In this document: one piece after another, positions 26,898 through 35,747 of the stretch
How positions within the stretch are numbered: the first letter of the stretch is position 1
Layout: each line of letters begins with the position of its first letter
NCBI GenBank assembly: GCA_947503275.1
Contig: CANNCZ010000001.1
Span: forward strand, 1,798,001 to 1,862,000
Reading direction: 5' to 3'
DNA: 64,000 bases
Source of the DNA: an uncultured Erythrobacter sp.
GTDB taxonomy: Bacteria; Pseudomonadota; Alphaproteobacteria; Sphingomonadales; Sphingomonadaceae
Notes under the pieces: model-generated
What the model saw: the letters and a program-made list of their open reading frames with translations, nothing else
The model's database searches: none
Told to the model about the DNA's origin: nothing
Program-made: the position numbers and the translations under genes

Positions 26898-27683
26898 TTA
26901 GCGCGGCGCCATGCGGATCGCACCGTCGAGACGCACATCTTCGCCGTTGAAATAGCCCGTTTCGATCATGGTCATGGCGAGCTTCGCGTATTCTTCAGGC
27001 AGGCCCAGACGTTTCGGGAAAGGAACAGAAGCGGCCAGTGCCTCTTTCACTTGTGGCGGGGCCGCGTTCATCAATGGGGTCTCAAAAATGCCCGGCAGGA
27101 TCGTGTTCACTCGGATACCTTCGCGCATCAGGTCGCGTGCAATCGGCAGGGTCATGCCAACAACGCCGCCTTTGGATGCGGAGTAAGCCGCTTGGCCCAT
27201 CTGACCGTCTTCGGCAGCGACCGAAGCCGTGTTGACCATCGCGCCGCGCGCGCCGTCTTCGCCGATGGGGTCAAGCGTCATCATGCCCGCAGCCGATTTG
27301 GCGATGCAGCGGAATGTGCCGATCAGGTTCACCTGAATGACAAAGTCAAACGCGCTGATGGGGAAGTGCTTGATCTCGCCCGATTGCTTGTCGCGGCTCG
27401 CGGTTTTGATCGCATTGCCGATGCCGGCGCAGTTCACAAGAATACGCTCTTGACCGTGCGCTTCACGCGCTTTGGCAAAACCCGCATCCACATCATCGTC
27501 GCTGGTCACGTTGACCTTGCAGAAGATGCCGCCAATTTCGGCAGCCATTGCTTCGCCCTTTTCCTCATTCATATCAAAGATCGCTACTTTCGCGCCCTTT
27601 GCAGCCAGCGCCCGCGCGGTTGCTGCGCCAAGGCCAGAGGCACCGCCAGTGACGACGGCGGGGGTGTTTGCAGATACTTCCAT
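26898..27683 (-). CDS. SDR-family 3-hydroxyacyl-CoA dehydrogenase-like protein
   Basis: The 261-residue short-chain dehydrogenase has the NAD motif VVTGGASGLGAATARAL and an acidic residue after the second strand (FDMNEEKG), favouring NAD over NADP. The active site is MVNTASVAAEDGQMGQAAYSASKGG. Its sequence layout matches the HSD17B10 / type II 3-hydroxyacyl-CoA dehydrogenase group, which oxidises 3-hydroxyacyl-CoA. It follows the thiolase by 30 bases, so the two probably act in one beta-oxidation route. Confidence 0.92.
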   Translation of the reverse strand: MEVSANTPAVVTGGASGLGAATARALAAKGAKVAIFDMNEEKGEAMAAEIGGIFCKVNVTSDDDVDAGFAKAREAHGQERILVNCAGIGNAIKTASRDKQSGEIKHFPISAFDFVIQVNLIGTFRCIAKSAAGMMTLDPIGEDGARGAMVNTASVAAEDGQMGQAAYSASKGGVVGMTLPIARDLMREGIRVNTILPGIFETPLMNAAPPQVKEALAASVPFPKRLGLPEEYAKLAMTMIETGYFNGEDVRLDGAIRMAPR

Positions 27684-27713
27684 TGTGATACTTCCTCTCG
27701 AAATTATAAGGGG

Positions 27714-28886
27714 TTACAGACTCTCAATGATGGTGACATTGGCGACGCCGCCGCCTTCACACATCGTTTGCAGCCCGTATTTCTTGTCATGACGTTTCAA
27801 CGCATGGACGAGCGTCGCCATCAGCTTTGTGCCCGATGCGCCCAGTGGGTGGCCAAGAGCAATCGCGCCGCCATGGACGTTGAGTTTTTCCGGGTCCGCA
27901 CCAGTGTGTTTCAGCCAAGCCATTGGCACAGGCGCGAAGGCTTCGTTGACTTCATAAAGGTCGATATCGTTGATCGAGAGCCCCGCACGCTGCAACGCCT
28001 TGTCCGTCGCGAAGAGCGGCTCTTCGAGCATAATCACCGGGTCACCGGCGGTCACAGTCAGGTTGTGAATGCGCGCCATCGGCGTGAGGTTGTGGCGCTT
28101 CAGCGTCTCTTCACTCACCACCAAAACCGCGCTCGATCCATCGCAAATCTGACTGGCCGAAGCGGCTGTGACCATGCCTTCTGGTGAGATAAGCTTAACG
28201 CCCGCAATCCCTTCGAGCGTCGCATCAAAACGGATACCTTCGTCAACCGTGTGCATCTCGGTGCCTTCGGGTGTTTCAATTTCGATCGGCACGATCTCGT
28301 TCGCAAACGCACCTGCCTCAGTCGCGGCAATCGCGCGCTGGTGGCTTTCAAAAGCAAATGCATCGAGCTGATCTTTGCTCATGCCATGCTTTTTCGCGAT
28401 CATCTCGGCACCCATGAACTGGCTGAATTGGATGTTCGGATATTTCTCCTGAACACCCGGCGACATATAGTGGCCCAGCCCCTCTTTCATATGCAGCGTC
28501 ATGTTCGAACCCATCGGCACGCGCGTCATGCTTTCCACGCCGCTGGCGATGACGGCGTCCTGAGTGCCACTCATCACGGCCTGCGCGGCGAATTGGATTG
28601 CTTGCTGCGAAGAGCCGCACTGGCGATCAATCGAAACCGCAGGAGTCGATTGCGGCAAAAGCTTGGAAGCGAGCACGCCCATCCGGCCCACTTGCCCGCC
28701 TTGTTCACCCGCTTGGCTGACACAGCCGGTGACCACATCGTCAATCGCCGCCGGATCAATCCCGCTGCGCTCAACCACCGCGTCGAGCGATTTGGCGAGA
28801 AGATCAACCGGATGCACTCCGGCAAGACGGCCGCCGCGGCGGCCACCCGCAGTGCGAACGGCATCGACAATATAGGCTGTGGGCAT
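27714..28886 (-). CDS. Acetyl-CoA acyltransferase (thiolase)
   Basis: The 390-residue protein has the thiolase nucleophile region SIDRQCGSSQQAIQFAAQAV, the active-site HGGAIALGHPLGASGTKL and the C-terminal CEGGGVANV cysteine. These are the standard residues for thiolytic cleavage of 3-ketoacyl-CoA. It lies first in a two-gene unit with the SDR dehydrogenase. A perfect 14-bp palindrome sits 14 bases upstream of the ATG and is a likely operator. Confidence 0.95.
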   Translation of the reverse strand: MPTAYIVDAVRTAGGRRGGRLAGVHPVDLLAKSLDAVVERSGIDPAAIDDVVTGCVSQAGEQGGQVGRMGVLASKLLPQSTPAVSIDRQCGSSQQAIQFAAQAVMSGTQDAVIASGVESMTRVPMGSNMTLHMKEGLGHYMSPGVQEKYPNIQFSQFMGAEMIAKKHGMSKDQLDAFAFESHQRAIAATEAGAFANEIVPIEIETPEGTEMHTVDEGIRFDATLEGIAGVKLISPEGMVTAASASQICDGSSAVLVVSEETLKRHNLTPMARIHNLTVTAGDPVIMLEEPLFATDKALQRAGLSINDIDLYEVNEAFAPVPMAWLKHTGADPEKLNVHGGAIALGHPLGASGTKLMATLVHALKRHDKKYGLQTMCEGGGVANVTIIESL

Positions 28887-28900
28887 GGTGAGGATCCTCT

Positions 28901-28914
28901 CGTTTACGTAAACG
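28901..28914. promoter_or_regulatory. Perfect palindrome upstream of the thiolase gene
   Basis: CGTTTACGTAAACG is a perfect 14-bp palindrome placed 15-28 bases before the thiolase start and about 84 bases before the divergent oxygenase gene. Palindromes of the TTTACGTAAA type occur at TetR/MerR-type operators of acyl-CoA catabolic genes, from general memory. It would lie in the leader or promoter and could repress the thiolase-SDR unit. Confidence 0.6.
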
Positions 28915-28997
28915 TCGCTATTTGAAACTGACCTATGGGACCACGCGCTTCAAATCAACTGGCCAAATATCGGTAAAGTTGGCTATCGCTGGCTTTG

Positions 28998-29729
28998 ATG
29001 AAGACACTTTTTGAATTGAACCCCGCGCTCGACCGAAAAGCGCTAGCCGAACGCTTTGCCATCACTGGCCGCGTGCAGATCCGCGATGTGCTGACGGATG
29101 AAGCCGCGCAAGAGGTGCACACCGTCCTGACCAAAGCCACGCCATGGGGTATGGCAACGGGTGCAGGTAACGCCAAGCCGCAGAGTTTTCGCATGGAGGA
29201 AGTGCGCACGCCCGACGGCGCGCAGCGCGTGAACGCCGCCGCGATGACCGCGCAGGAACATTCGGCGCGCGGCGAGTACGGCTTTCGCTTTGCCCATTAT
29301 CCGATCCTGACCGCAGTTCAGGAAGGGTGGGACCCGGGCGGCGCACATGAGGTGCTTTTGGAGCATCTCAATGCCGAAGAATTCCTCGGGCTGGCGCGCG
29401 ATGTGACCGGGATCGACAGCCTGATAAAGGCCGACGGGCAAGCGAGCCTGTTTGCGCCCAACCACTATCTTGGCCGCCACATCGACAGCCACGTCGCCGA
29501 AGGTTGGGAGGTCGCCTACGTGCTCAACTTTGCTCCGCCCGAATGGCATCCCGATTGGGGCGGTTATCTCATGTTCCTCGACGAAGAGGGCGATGTGGTC
29601 GAAGGGTTCCGCCCGCGCTTTAACGCACTGAACCTGTTCCGAGTGCCAACGTCGCATTGCGTCAGCTATGTCCCGCCCTTCGCGCCAGTAGGCCGGATCG
29701 CTGTGACCGGGTGGCTGCGCACAAAGTGA
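28998..29729 (+). CDS. 2-oxoglutarate/Fe(II)-dependent oxygenase
   Basis: The 243-residue protein has the double-stranded beta-helix signature of prolyl-4-hydroxylase-type enzymes. LGRHIDSH gives the HxD iron ligands, WHPDWGGYLMFLDEEGDVVEGFRPRFNALNLFRVP follows in order, then SHCVSYV supplies the distal histidine. The arginine for 2-oxoglutarate is in VGRIAVTGW. It should hydroxylate a protein or small-molecule substrate using oxygen and 2-oxoglutarate. A TTG at 28995 is the nominal frame start, but ATG 28998 is preferred; no clear ribosome binding site precedes it. The next gene overlaps its stop by 4 bases. Confidence 0.88.
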   Translation: MKTLFELNPALDRKALAERFAITGRVQIRDVLTDEAAQEVHTVLTKATPWGMATGAGNAKPQSFRMEEVRTPDGAQRVNAAAMTAQEHSARGEYGFRFAHYPILTAVQEGWDPGGAHEVLLEHLNAEEFLGLARDVTGIDSLIKADGQASLFAPNHYLGRHIDSHVAEGWEVAYVLNFAPPEWHPDWGGYLMFLDEEGDVVEGFRPRFNALNLFRVPTSHCVSYVPPFAPVGRIAVTGWLRTK

Positions 29730-31426
29730 GCGGCGTGTCGGGCGAACCTCTTTCGGCAGCCGAGGCGATGGTCCGCATCCGCATGGCGATGCAGCAAGGC
29801 GACCTGCCCGGTGCCCGGACGATTGCAGAAACCGGCACAAATGCCCATCCCGGCGATGGTGCGCTCGCCGATGCCGCGGGTGATCTCGCGCTCAAATCGG
29901 GCGATGCCGCGGCGGCGGCGGCACACTTTGCGCGGGCCTGTGCGATTGAGCCGGGATTGATTGATTATGCGCTCAACCATGCGATTGCCCTGCAACAATT
30001 GAACCGGCACCGCGATGTCATTGCGCTTCTTACTACGCATGAGAAGGTCGGGCGGCTGGTCGCACGGTATGGTAGCGTTCGAGCGCTCTCTCACCGCTCA
30101 CTCGCAGAACCAACACAGGCCGCGCATTGGTATGATGCGGCTTTAGCGGTGGAGCCGAGTCATCCGCGCGCGCTGCATGGCCGGGCGCGCGTTGCGATTG
30201 AGCGGGGTGAGCCGGATGCTCTGGCTCGGTTTGACGCGGCGCTGGGGGTCAATCCGGGCGATGCCGATCTGTGGCTGGGTAAGGCGCAAGCGTTAGACGT
30301 GGCAGGTGATATTGCCGGCGCGCGCGCTGTGGCAGAGCAGATTTGCGCGCAGGCTCCCGGCTTTACCGCGGCCTTATCGTTCTTGTCGGGATTGAAGCTG
30401 GCGGCTGGGGAGGAGGACTTCACCGCGCCGTTTGCACAGGCCGCTGCAAAGGCCCCGCAAGACCCCAATATTGTGGCCACTCACTCGGAAACTCTGGCAG
30501 GATTGGACCATGCGGCGCAGGCTGCTGATGTCGCCGCACAGGCTCGGCTGCGCTTTCCCAACGAGCCTCATTTCGCGCTGTTAGAGGCCATCCATGCCGG
30601 GTCAGCCGGTGATTGGGATCGCGCTGAGGCGGTGTTCGCTAGCCTCTCTGTGCAATCTCCGACGCGCGCCTTGCACGAAGCACGGCACCGCATTCGTGGT
30701 GGTCAGATGGAGCAGGCGGACGCTCTGTTGAAGCAGGTTTTGTCAGGCGACCCATGGAATATTTCGGCATGGGCACTACGCGGGATTGTCTGGCGATTGT
30801 CGGGCGGTGCGCGCGCGGATTGGCTGCATGAGCAGGAGGGGCTGGTGCAGCTTCGTCCCTTGGTCGGACGCGACGGATTAATTGCGGATGTAGTGGACGA
30901 ATTGCGGAGGCTGCATGCAGGCTCCGCCATGCCACTTGGCCAGTCCCTGCGCGGAGGCACGCAAACGCGCGGCATTCTGTTCCATCGGACGGAGCCTTTG
31001 TTGGCCGAATTGCACGAAGCGATTGCCGGGACATTGGAGGAGTATCGCGCCGATATGCCCGCGCGCGATGACACCCACCCCCTTCTGCGTCAGCGCGATG
31101 CGCAGTGGCAGCTGGCGGGGTCATGGTCGGTGCGCCTGACCGGCGGAGGCGATCATCACACCGCGCATATCCATCCGCAGGGGATCATCTCCTCCGCGCT
31201 CTATTTGGTGGTGCCCGACGATGCGCATTCCGAAAGCGGCGATCATGAAGGCTGGCTGGAAGTTGGCCGCCCGCCGACAGACCTTGCTCTGGATCTGCCA
31301 CCGATCCGCAGCATTAAACCGCAAGTGGGTCATCTCGCGCTGTTCCCATCAACGCTTTACCACGGGACGACGCCATTCGGATCGGCAGAGCGGATGACCG
31401 TTGCCTTCGATGTGGTCACCGCGTGA
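29726..31426 (+). CDS. TPR-like repeat protein fused to a 2OG-Fe(II) oxygenase domain
   Basis: This protein of about 566 residues has helical TPR-like repeats from about 15 to 370 (GDLPGARTIAETGTNAHPGDGALADAAGDLALKSGDAA is one unit) and a C-terminal oxygenase domain. That domain contains HTAHIHPQGIISSALYLVVPD and LALFPSTLYHGTTPF, with an arginine in AERMTVAFDV, as in the putative 2OG-FeII_Oxy_5 group. Repeats joined to an oxygenase suggest modification of a bound protein partner. The GTG at 29726 overlaps the preceding TGA; ATG 29768 is an alternative start. The substrate is unknown. Confidence 0.82.
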   Translation: MSGVSGEPLSAAEAMVRIRMAMQQGDLPGARTIAETGTNAHPGDGALADAAGDLALKSGDAAAAAAHFARACAIEPGLIDYALNHAIALQQLNRHRDVIALLTTHEKVGRLVARYGSVRALSHRSLAEPTQAAHWYDAALAVEPSHPRALHGRARVAIERGEPDALARFDAALGVNPGDADLWLGKAQALDVAGDIAGARAVAEQICAQAPGFTAALSFLSGLKLAAGEEDFTAPFAQAAAKAPQDPNIVATHSETLAGLDHAAQAADVAAQARLRFPNEPHFALLEAIHAGSAGDWDRAEAVFASLSVQSPTRALHEARHRIRGGQMEQADALLKQVLSGDPWNISAWALRGIVWRLSGGARADWLHEQEGLVQLRPLVGRDGLIADVVDELRRLHAGSAMPLGQSLRGGTQTRGILFHRTEPLLAELHEAIAGTLEEYRADMPARDDTHPLLRQRDAQWQLAGSWSVRLTGGGDHHTAHIHPQGIISSALYLVVPDDAHSESGDHEGWLEVGRPPTDLALDLPPIRSIKPQVGHLALFPSTLYHGTTPFGSAERMTVAFDVVTA

Positions 31427-31458
31427 CGCCATGACTTCTTGCAGCTAAGGCAAATTTC

Positions 31459-32364
31459 ATGAGTGATGATGCGAAAAGTTGGGGCGATTTTTGGGCCAAT
31501 AATGCAGCCACCGATGGCGAAGGGCCAAGCGGCTGCTTGCCCGAACGCTGGGCGACAATTGAGGAAGCGCAGAAGGCGGCTTGGTATGGATTCATCGCGG
31601 ATCTGCCTAGGGGCGCGCGAGTGCTCGACCTTGCGACCGGCGATGGCCGCGTCTTACGCTGGATGCGCGATGAGCGCGGCGACCTTTCGCTAACCGGAAT
31701 CGACCTTGCACCAACATTGCCGCCTGCCCCAAAGGGGACCGAAACACGCGGCAGCATCGCGATGGAGGACCTGCCGTTTGACGATAGCGCATTCGATGCC
31801 GTCGTCAGCCAGTTTGGTTTTGAATATGGCGATACGGTGAAAGTCGCTGCGGAAATCGCGCGCGTCTTGGCACCCAATGGGCGGGTCGCATTGATGGTGC
31901 ATCGCGGCGATGGTCCGATCCTAGAGCACAATCGCAACCGCGCCGCCGCCATTGATTGGGCGATTGAGCAGACCAATGTCACGGGCGCCGTCTCCAAAGC
32001 CTTGCAAACACCCGGCGCAGGCCCGGCCATTGCTGCGCAAGTCGCCGCAGCCTTAGCCAAATTGGGCGCGTCAAAGTTTGGCGAAACCAGCCCGGCCTGG
32101 GAAATCCCCGAAGCGCTGCGGCGGGCTTGCCTGATGGGTGAAAGCCAAGGGACCGCATCGATTCTTGAGACGGTTGAGGTCATCAAAGAGCGGGCCGAGA
32201 ACGAAATTGGCCGCATCAACTCACTGGCGCGCGCCTGTGTGACCGCCGATGCACGGGACATGCTTGTTGATGCATTCGCTGCGAACGGGCGGACGCCGAA
32301 CGCTACAAGTCAGATTGCGGAGCCATCTGGCCGCGCATTTGCGGACTTTCTTACCTTCAACTGA
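31459..32364 (+). CDS. SAM-dependent methyltransferase (class I)
   Basis: The 301-residue protein has the class I SAM-binding motif VLDLATGDGRVLRWM at about 53-67, an acidic strand-2 loop (LTGIDLAP) and motif IV-like FDAVVSQFGFEYGD. EIARVLAPNGRVALMVHRGDG follows. This fits the UbiE/Methyltransf_11 fold. A C-terminal half of mixed helices could select the substrate, which is unknown. It lies 32 bases after the TPR-oxygenase gene and may share its transcript, ending at the terminator at 32431. Confidence 0.88.
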   Translation: MSDDAKSWGDFWANNAATDGEGPSGCLPERWATIEEAQKAAWYGFIADLPRGARVLDLATGDGRVLRWMRDERGDLSLTGIDLAPTLPPAPKGTETRGSIAMEDLPFDDSAFDAVVSQFGFEYGDTVKVAAEIARVLAPNGRVALMVHRGDGPILEHNRNRAAAIDWAIEQTNVTGAVSKALQTPGAGPAIAAQVAAALAKLGASKFGETSPAWEIPEALRRACLMGESQGTASILETVEVIKERAENEIGRINSLARACVTADARDMLVDAFAANGRTPNATSQIAEPSGRAFADFLTFN

Positions 32365-32430
32365 GCGACGCACACGCGATTAGCCGATAGCGGCCATCGC
32401 TGGCCCTGCGCGCATCATATTGAACAAAGA

Positions 32431-32464
32431 AAAAGGGCGGTAGACCGAAGTCTACCGCCCTTTT
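32431..32464. terminator. Bidirectional terminator, methyltransferase / TonB receptor
   Basis: A perfect 15-bp stem (AAAAGGGCGGTAGAC / GTCTACCGCCCTTTT) with a CGAA loop ends in T runs on both strands. It lies between the convergent methyltransferase and receptor genes. Confidence 0.93.
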
Positions 32465-32494
32465 CATGTGGCTCAAATCTGAGCGGTGTTGCTC

Positions 32495-35488
32495 TTAGAA
32501 AGAGAACGCCGCCGAGATGAAGAAGTCACGACCCAGCACGTCATAGGTGCTTGGGAAGGTGTTTGCTTGTTCCTGGTTATCGCCAAGCAGCAGGCCGCTT
32601 GGTGTGTTCGTTACGAAACCATTCGCATCGAACTCAGGAGCACCTGGCAGTTTGTCGAACAGGTTACGAATACCAGCCGTGATCGTCAGGTTCTCAGAAG
32701 CTTCAACAGCCATGGTGAGATCGAAGATGTCGTAGGATGGAATACGCTCTGCACCGTTGAACGCTGCGAAGTCGGTGCCATCATCGGCATCGTCAACACC
32801 GCTCAGGTGACGCCAGCGAAGCGAAGTGGTCACCGGACCATCATTCAAGCTCAGGCGCGAAACCCAGCTGAAGGATGGACGTGGATCGCCAGTATTGGGG
32901 CATGCGCCACCAAACAGGCCGGCACACTCATCAACGTTTGGCAGTGACTGCACAGGTTGTTGGAAGAATGTGTCAGTCCAGGTTCCCAAGAACGAGAAGT
33001 CAAGACCGGCATCACCTTCACCGAAGAAGCTGAACGGAACAGTCGTACGATAGTTCAATTCAACGTCGATACCCGAGGTACCCAACTCTGCAACGTTCAC
33101 GCCAGCAACCAATGGTGGGTTGTCGACTGTGATCGCGCCATCGCCGTTACGGATGCCGATGAATGGCTGACAAACCGGATCGGCCAGGTCTTGGACCGTG
33201 CCGTAGCAGAGGTTCAGCAGACCTTGGAGCGAGCCACCAGCGACCGAAATCGCATCTTCGATCACGATGTCGAAATAGTCAGCCGTGATGGTCAGACCGG
33301 GGACGAATTCAGGACGCAGAACAACGCCAAAGGTGTAGCTGGTCGAGGTTTCTTCACCCAAGTCAGGGTTACCGCCGAACAGCGCAGGGATCTGAGCGTT
33401 CAGCTGGACAGCACCAGCGTTACCAACGTTGCCGGCTGGAACGCCTGTAGCAACGCAGAGAGCTTCTGCACCGGGGTTGTCGTCGATGAACACTTGATCA
33501 CCGCATGGGTCGGTAGTGCCCGGGAAGCCAATTGCCTGACCACCGAACAGCTCACCCACGTTAGGAGCGCGAACCGCACGTTGATACTGACCACGCAGCT
33601 TAACCGACGGAATTACGTCGAATTCTGCGCCACCAGCGTAAGTGAACACGCCGCCAATCGCATCAAGCGAATAGTCGGAATAACGTGCCGCACCGGTCAG
33701 TTCGAAACGCTGAGTGCCGTTATCGAACACTGGAACGTTAAGCTCTGCGAAGAGCTCGCGAACGTCGTAAGCGCCGTCGGTTGGGCTACCAGCGTTAAAG
33801 CCGATAACGTCGCCCGAAGCGAGCGCAGTATCAGGAATGAACTGCGAACCAACGCGGCGATATTCCGCACCAACAGCAAAGCCGACATCGCCAGCGCCTT
33901 CGGTGAGTTCACCGAGGAAGCCCGAGATCGAACCCGAAGCGATTTCAACAGTCGAAATGTCTCCATTCTGTGCTTGAATGGTGATTGCCGCGACCTGTGC
34001 CGGGGTCAGGTTGCCCTGGCCAAAGATGTTGATCGCAGTACCGGTACCGTCAAGGCCAGCCTGGAAGGCAGAACGCGAGATGTTACCCTGTTGCACGTTG
34101 GCGTTACGCGTACGTGCATAGCTGTAGTAAGCATCGTAGTTGATGTTGTCGGTGATTTCACCGGTCACACCACCCAGAACGCGGAATGCGCTCCGCTCAT
34201 CGAGAGTGTTACGTCCGCCTGATTCCAGAACACGACGCTGAACAAACGCGCTGACAACACCAAGTTGTGGTGCAGCAAGCGGCGACAGACCGTTTGCAAC
34301 GCGCTGTGCGTTTGCAGCAGCTTCGTTGGCATCCAGAGTGTTCAGTTCAGCGATAGTCGCAGCATCGAGGAATTGCGACACGGTCGCGATGTCGATGTTG
34401 AACGTACCGGTCACTGGCGTAGCAGCGAGCTCTTGTGCAACGCGGTTGTTTACAAAAGCTACCTCTGTGTATGCACGGTGGCCGTCTACGAATTCGTATT
34501 CAGCATAGCCACCCAGCAGGTAACGCTCTTGCGGGACCTGAAGGTAGTTGACCGGTGCATAGTTGTAGGTTTGACCCGTACCGTCAGCGCCAACACCACC
34601 TGGGAACACTGCGTTATCAATGGTGAGGTCTTGAGCAAGGATTGCACAACCTTCACCCGGATCACACCGGCCGTTCTCGTTGATGTCATCAGCGGTGTCG
34701 GTGATCGACGTTGAACCCGCAGCATTGATACGACCATCAGGAACAGTCGATGAACCGAACTGAAGACGGTTCACGCCGAATGTTTCGCCACCGATGGCGA
34801 AGAACGAGAAGTCACGGTCGCCTTGGAAGATGTCTTCACGCTGAGAGTACTCAGCATATACAGTCGCGCTACCGCGGCCGTCAGCGAATGTGCCGCCGAT
34901 CGCGCCGTAGATTTGGTAGCGTGCGCCGTCACCTTCTTCGGTGATTGCGTATTGGCCGCCCATTTCAACGCCCTCAACCTGCTTGAGGTTGAAGTTGATA
35001 ACGCCTGAAAGCGCGTCAGAACCGTAAACAGCAGATGCACCGCCGGTCACAACGTCGACCGATTCGATCAGGAAGTTTGGAATGGTGTTCAAATCGACAA
35101 CCTGTGTGGTGTCGAACGATACCCAGCGACGGCCGTTTACGAGAACGAGCGTACGCGCTTCGCCGAGACCACGAAGGTCGACTGTCGCGGTGCCGTTGCC
35201 TGGGTTGTTTGAGTTGCCGGTAACACCTGGCACAACTTGTGGCAGCGAGTTGACGACGTTTTCGATGTTCACATCGCCGGTCAGCTGGAATTCTTCTGCA
35301 TCGACCGTTGCGATCGGAGCAGCTGTGTCGACGTTGCGCTGTTGAATGCGCGAGCCAGTGACGAAGATTACGTTCTCTTCAGACGCGCCTTCGTTGGCTT
35401 CGTTGTCTTGAGCATAAGCCGGGTTGGCAATCATGGCACCTGCCATGACGGTACCAGCCAGGAGGGTGCCCTTGCTAAAGCGGTTCAT
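32495..35488 (-). CDS. TonB-dependent outer-membrane receptor
   Basis: The 997-residue protein has a signal peptide (MNRFSKGTLLAGTVMAG to PAYAQ), a TonB-box-like stretch (VIFVTGSRI) and a plug domain with TVDLRGLGEARTLVLVNGRR and VDVVTGGASAVYGSDALSGVINF. The rest is a 22-strand barrel ending in the aromatic DFFISAAFSF signature for outer-membrane insertion. Sphingomonad receptors of this large type often take up peptides, polymers or aromatic compounds rather than siderophores; the ligand is unknown. The frame runs 22 codons further upstream, but 35488 starts the signal peptide and has AAGGGG before it. Confidence 0.93.
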   Translation of the reverse strand: MNRFSKGTLLAGTVMAGAMIANPAYAQDNEANEGASEENVIFVTGSRIQQRNVDTAAPIATVDAEEFQLTGDVNIENVVNSLPQVVPGVTGNSNNPGNGTATVDLRGLGEARTLVLVNGRRWVSFDTTQVVDLNTIPNFLIESVDVVTGGASAVYGSDALSGVINFNLKQVEGVEMGGQYAITEEGDGARYQIYGAIGGTFADGRGSATVYAEYSQREDIFQGDRDFSFFAIGGETFGVNRLQFGSSTVPDGRINAAGSTSITDTADDINENGRCDPGEGCAILAQDLTIDNAVFPGGVGADGTGQTYNYAPVNYLQVPQERYLLGGYAEYEFVDGHRAYTEVAFVNNRVAQELAATPVTGTFNIDIATVSQFLDAATIAELNTLDANEAAANAQRVANGLSPLAAPQLGVVSAFVQRRVLESGGRNTLDERSAFRVLGGVTGEITDNINYDAYYSYARTRNANVQQGNISRSAFQAGLDGTGTAINIFGQGNLTPAQVAAITIQAQNGDISTVEIASGSISGFLGELTEGAGDVGFAVGAEYRRVGSQFIPDTALASGDVIGFNAGSPTDGAYDVRELFAELNVPVFDNGTQRFELTGAARYSDYSLDAIGGVFTYAGGAEFDVIPSVKLRGQYQRAVRAPNVGELFGGQAIGFPGTTDPCGDQVFIDDNPGAEALCVATGVPAGNVGNAGAVQLNAQIPALFGGNPDLGEETSTSYTFGVVLRPEFVPGLTITADYFDIVIEDAISVAGGSLQGLLNLCYGTVQDLADPVCQPFIGIRNGDGAITVDNPPLVAGVNVAELGTSGIDVELNYRTTVPFSFFGEGDAGLDFSFLGTWTDTFFQQPVQSLPNVDECAGLFGGACPNTGDPRPSFSWVSRLSLNDGPVTTSLRWRHLSGVDDADDGTDFAAFNGAERIPSYDIFDLTMAVEASENLTITAGIRNLFDKLPGAPEFDANGFVTNTPSGLLLGDNQEQANTFPSTYDVLGRDFFISAAFSF

Positions 35489-35508
35489 TTCAGTCCCCTT
35501 GGATTTAA

Positions 35509-35523
35509 GTGCCAAAATGGCAC
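35509..35523. promoter_or_regulatory. Inverted repeat in the receptor leader
   Basis: GTGCCA and TGGCAC are separated by AAA on the plus strand, 20 bases upstream of the receptor start at 35488. It could be a leader hairpin near the ribosome binding site or an operator. Confidence 0.35.
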
Positions 35524-35708
35524 CCAATTCAAATCTACGAGCCATTGCTCGCATGTTTCGCCCCCTAAGACATCAAAGCACGACTTCGCAATTCTTGAGA
35601 TACACTCTGTTGCATGTTCGATCTAACCTGTGGCATTCGCGCTACACATGGTATCACCGCCTAAGTCTGCTGCGACAGCGACGGGCATTGATAGTTAGTG
35701 GGCTATGA

Positions 35709-35721
35709 TTAACCCGGTTAA
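35709..35721. promoter_or_regulatory. Odd palindrome before the secreted protein gene
   Basis: TTAACCCGGTTAA is a 13-base palindrome centred on one C, 27 bases upstream of ATG 35748 and facing a divergent receptor gene. Its position suits an operator near a core promoter; no regulator is assigned. Confidence 0.35.
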
Positions 35722-35747
35722 ACAACATATTACAGCGGAGAGTTTAG

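Noticed and set aside
32957..34222. A plus-strand open frame of 421 codons opposite the first TonB receptor (also 40163-41215 in the second receptor).
   Set aside because: Both are antisense shadows of receptor genes with clear plug and barrel motifs; no family features are seen on the plus strand.
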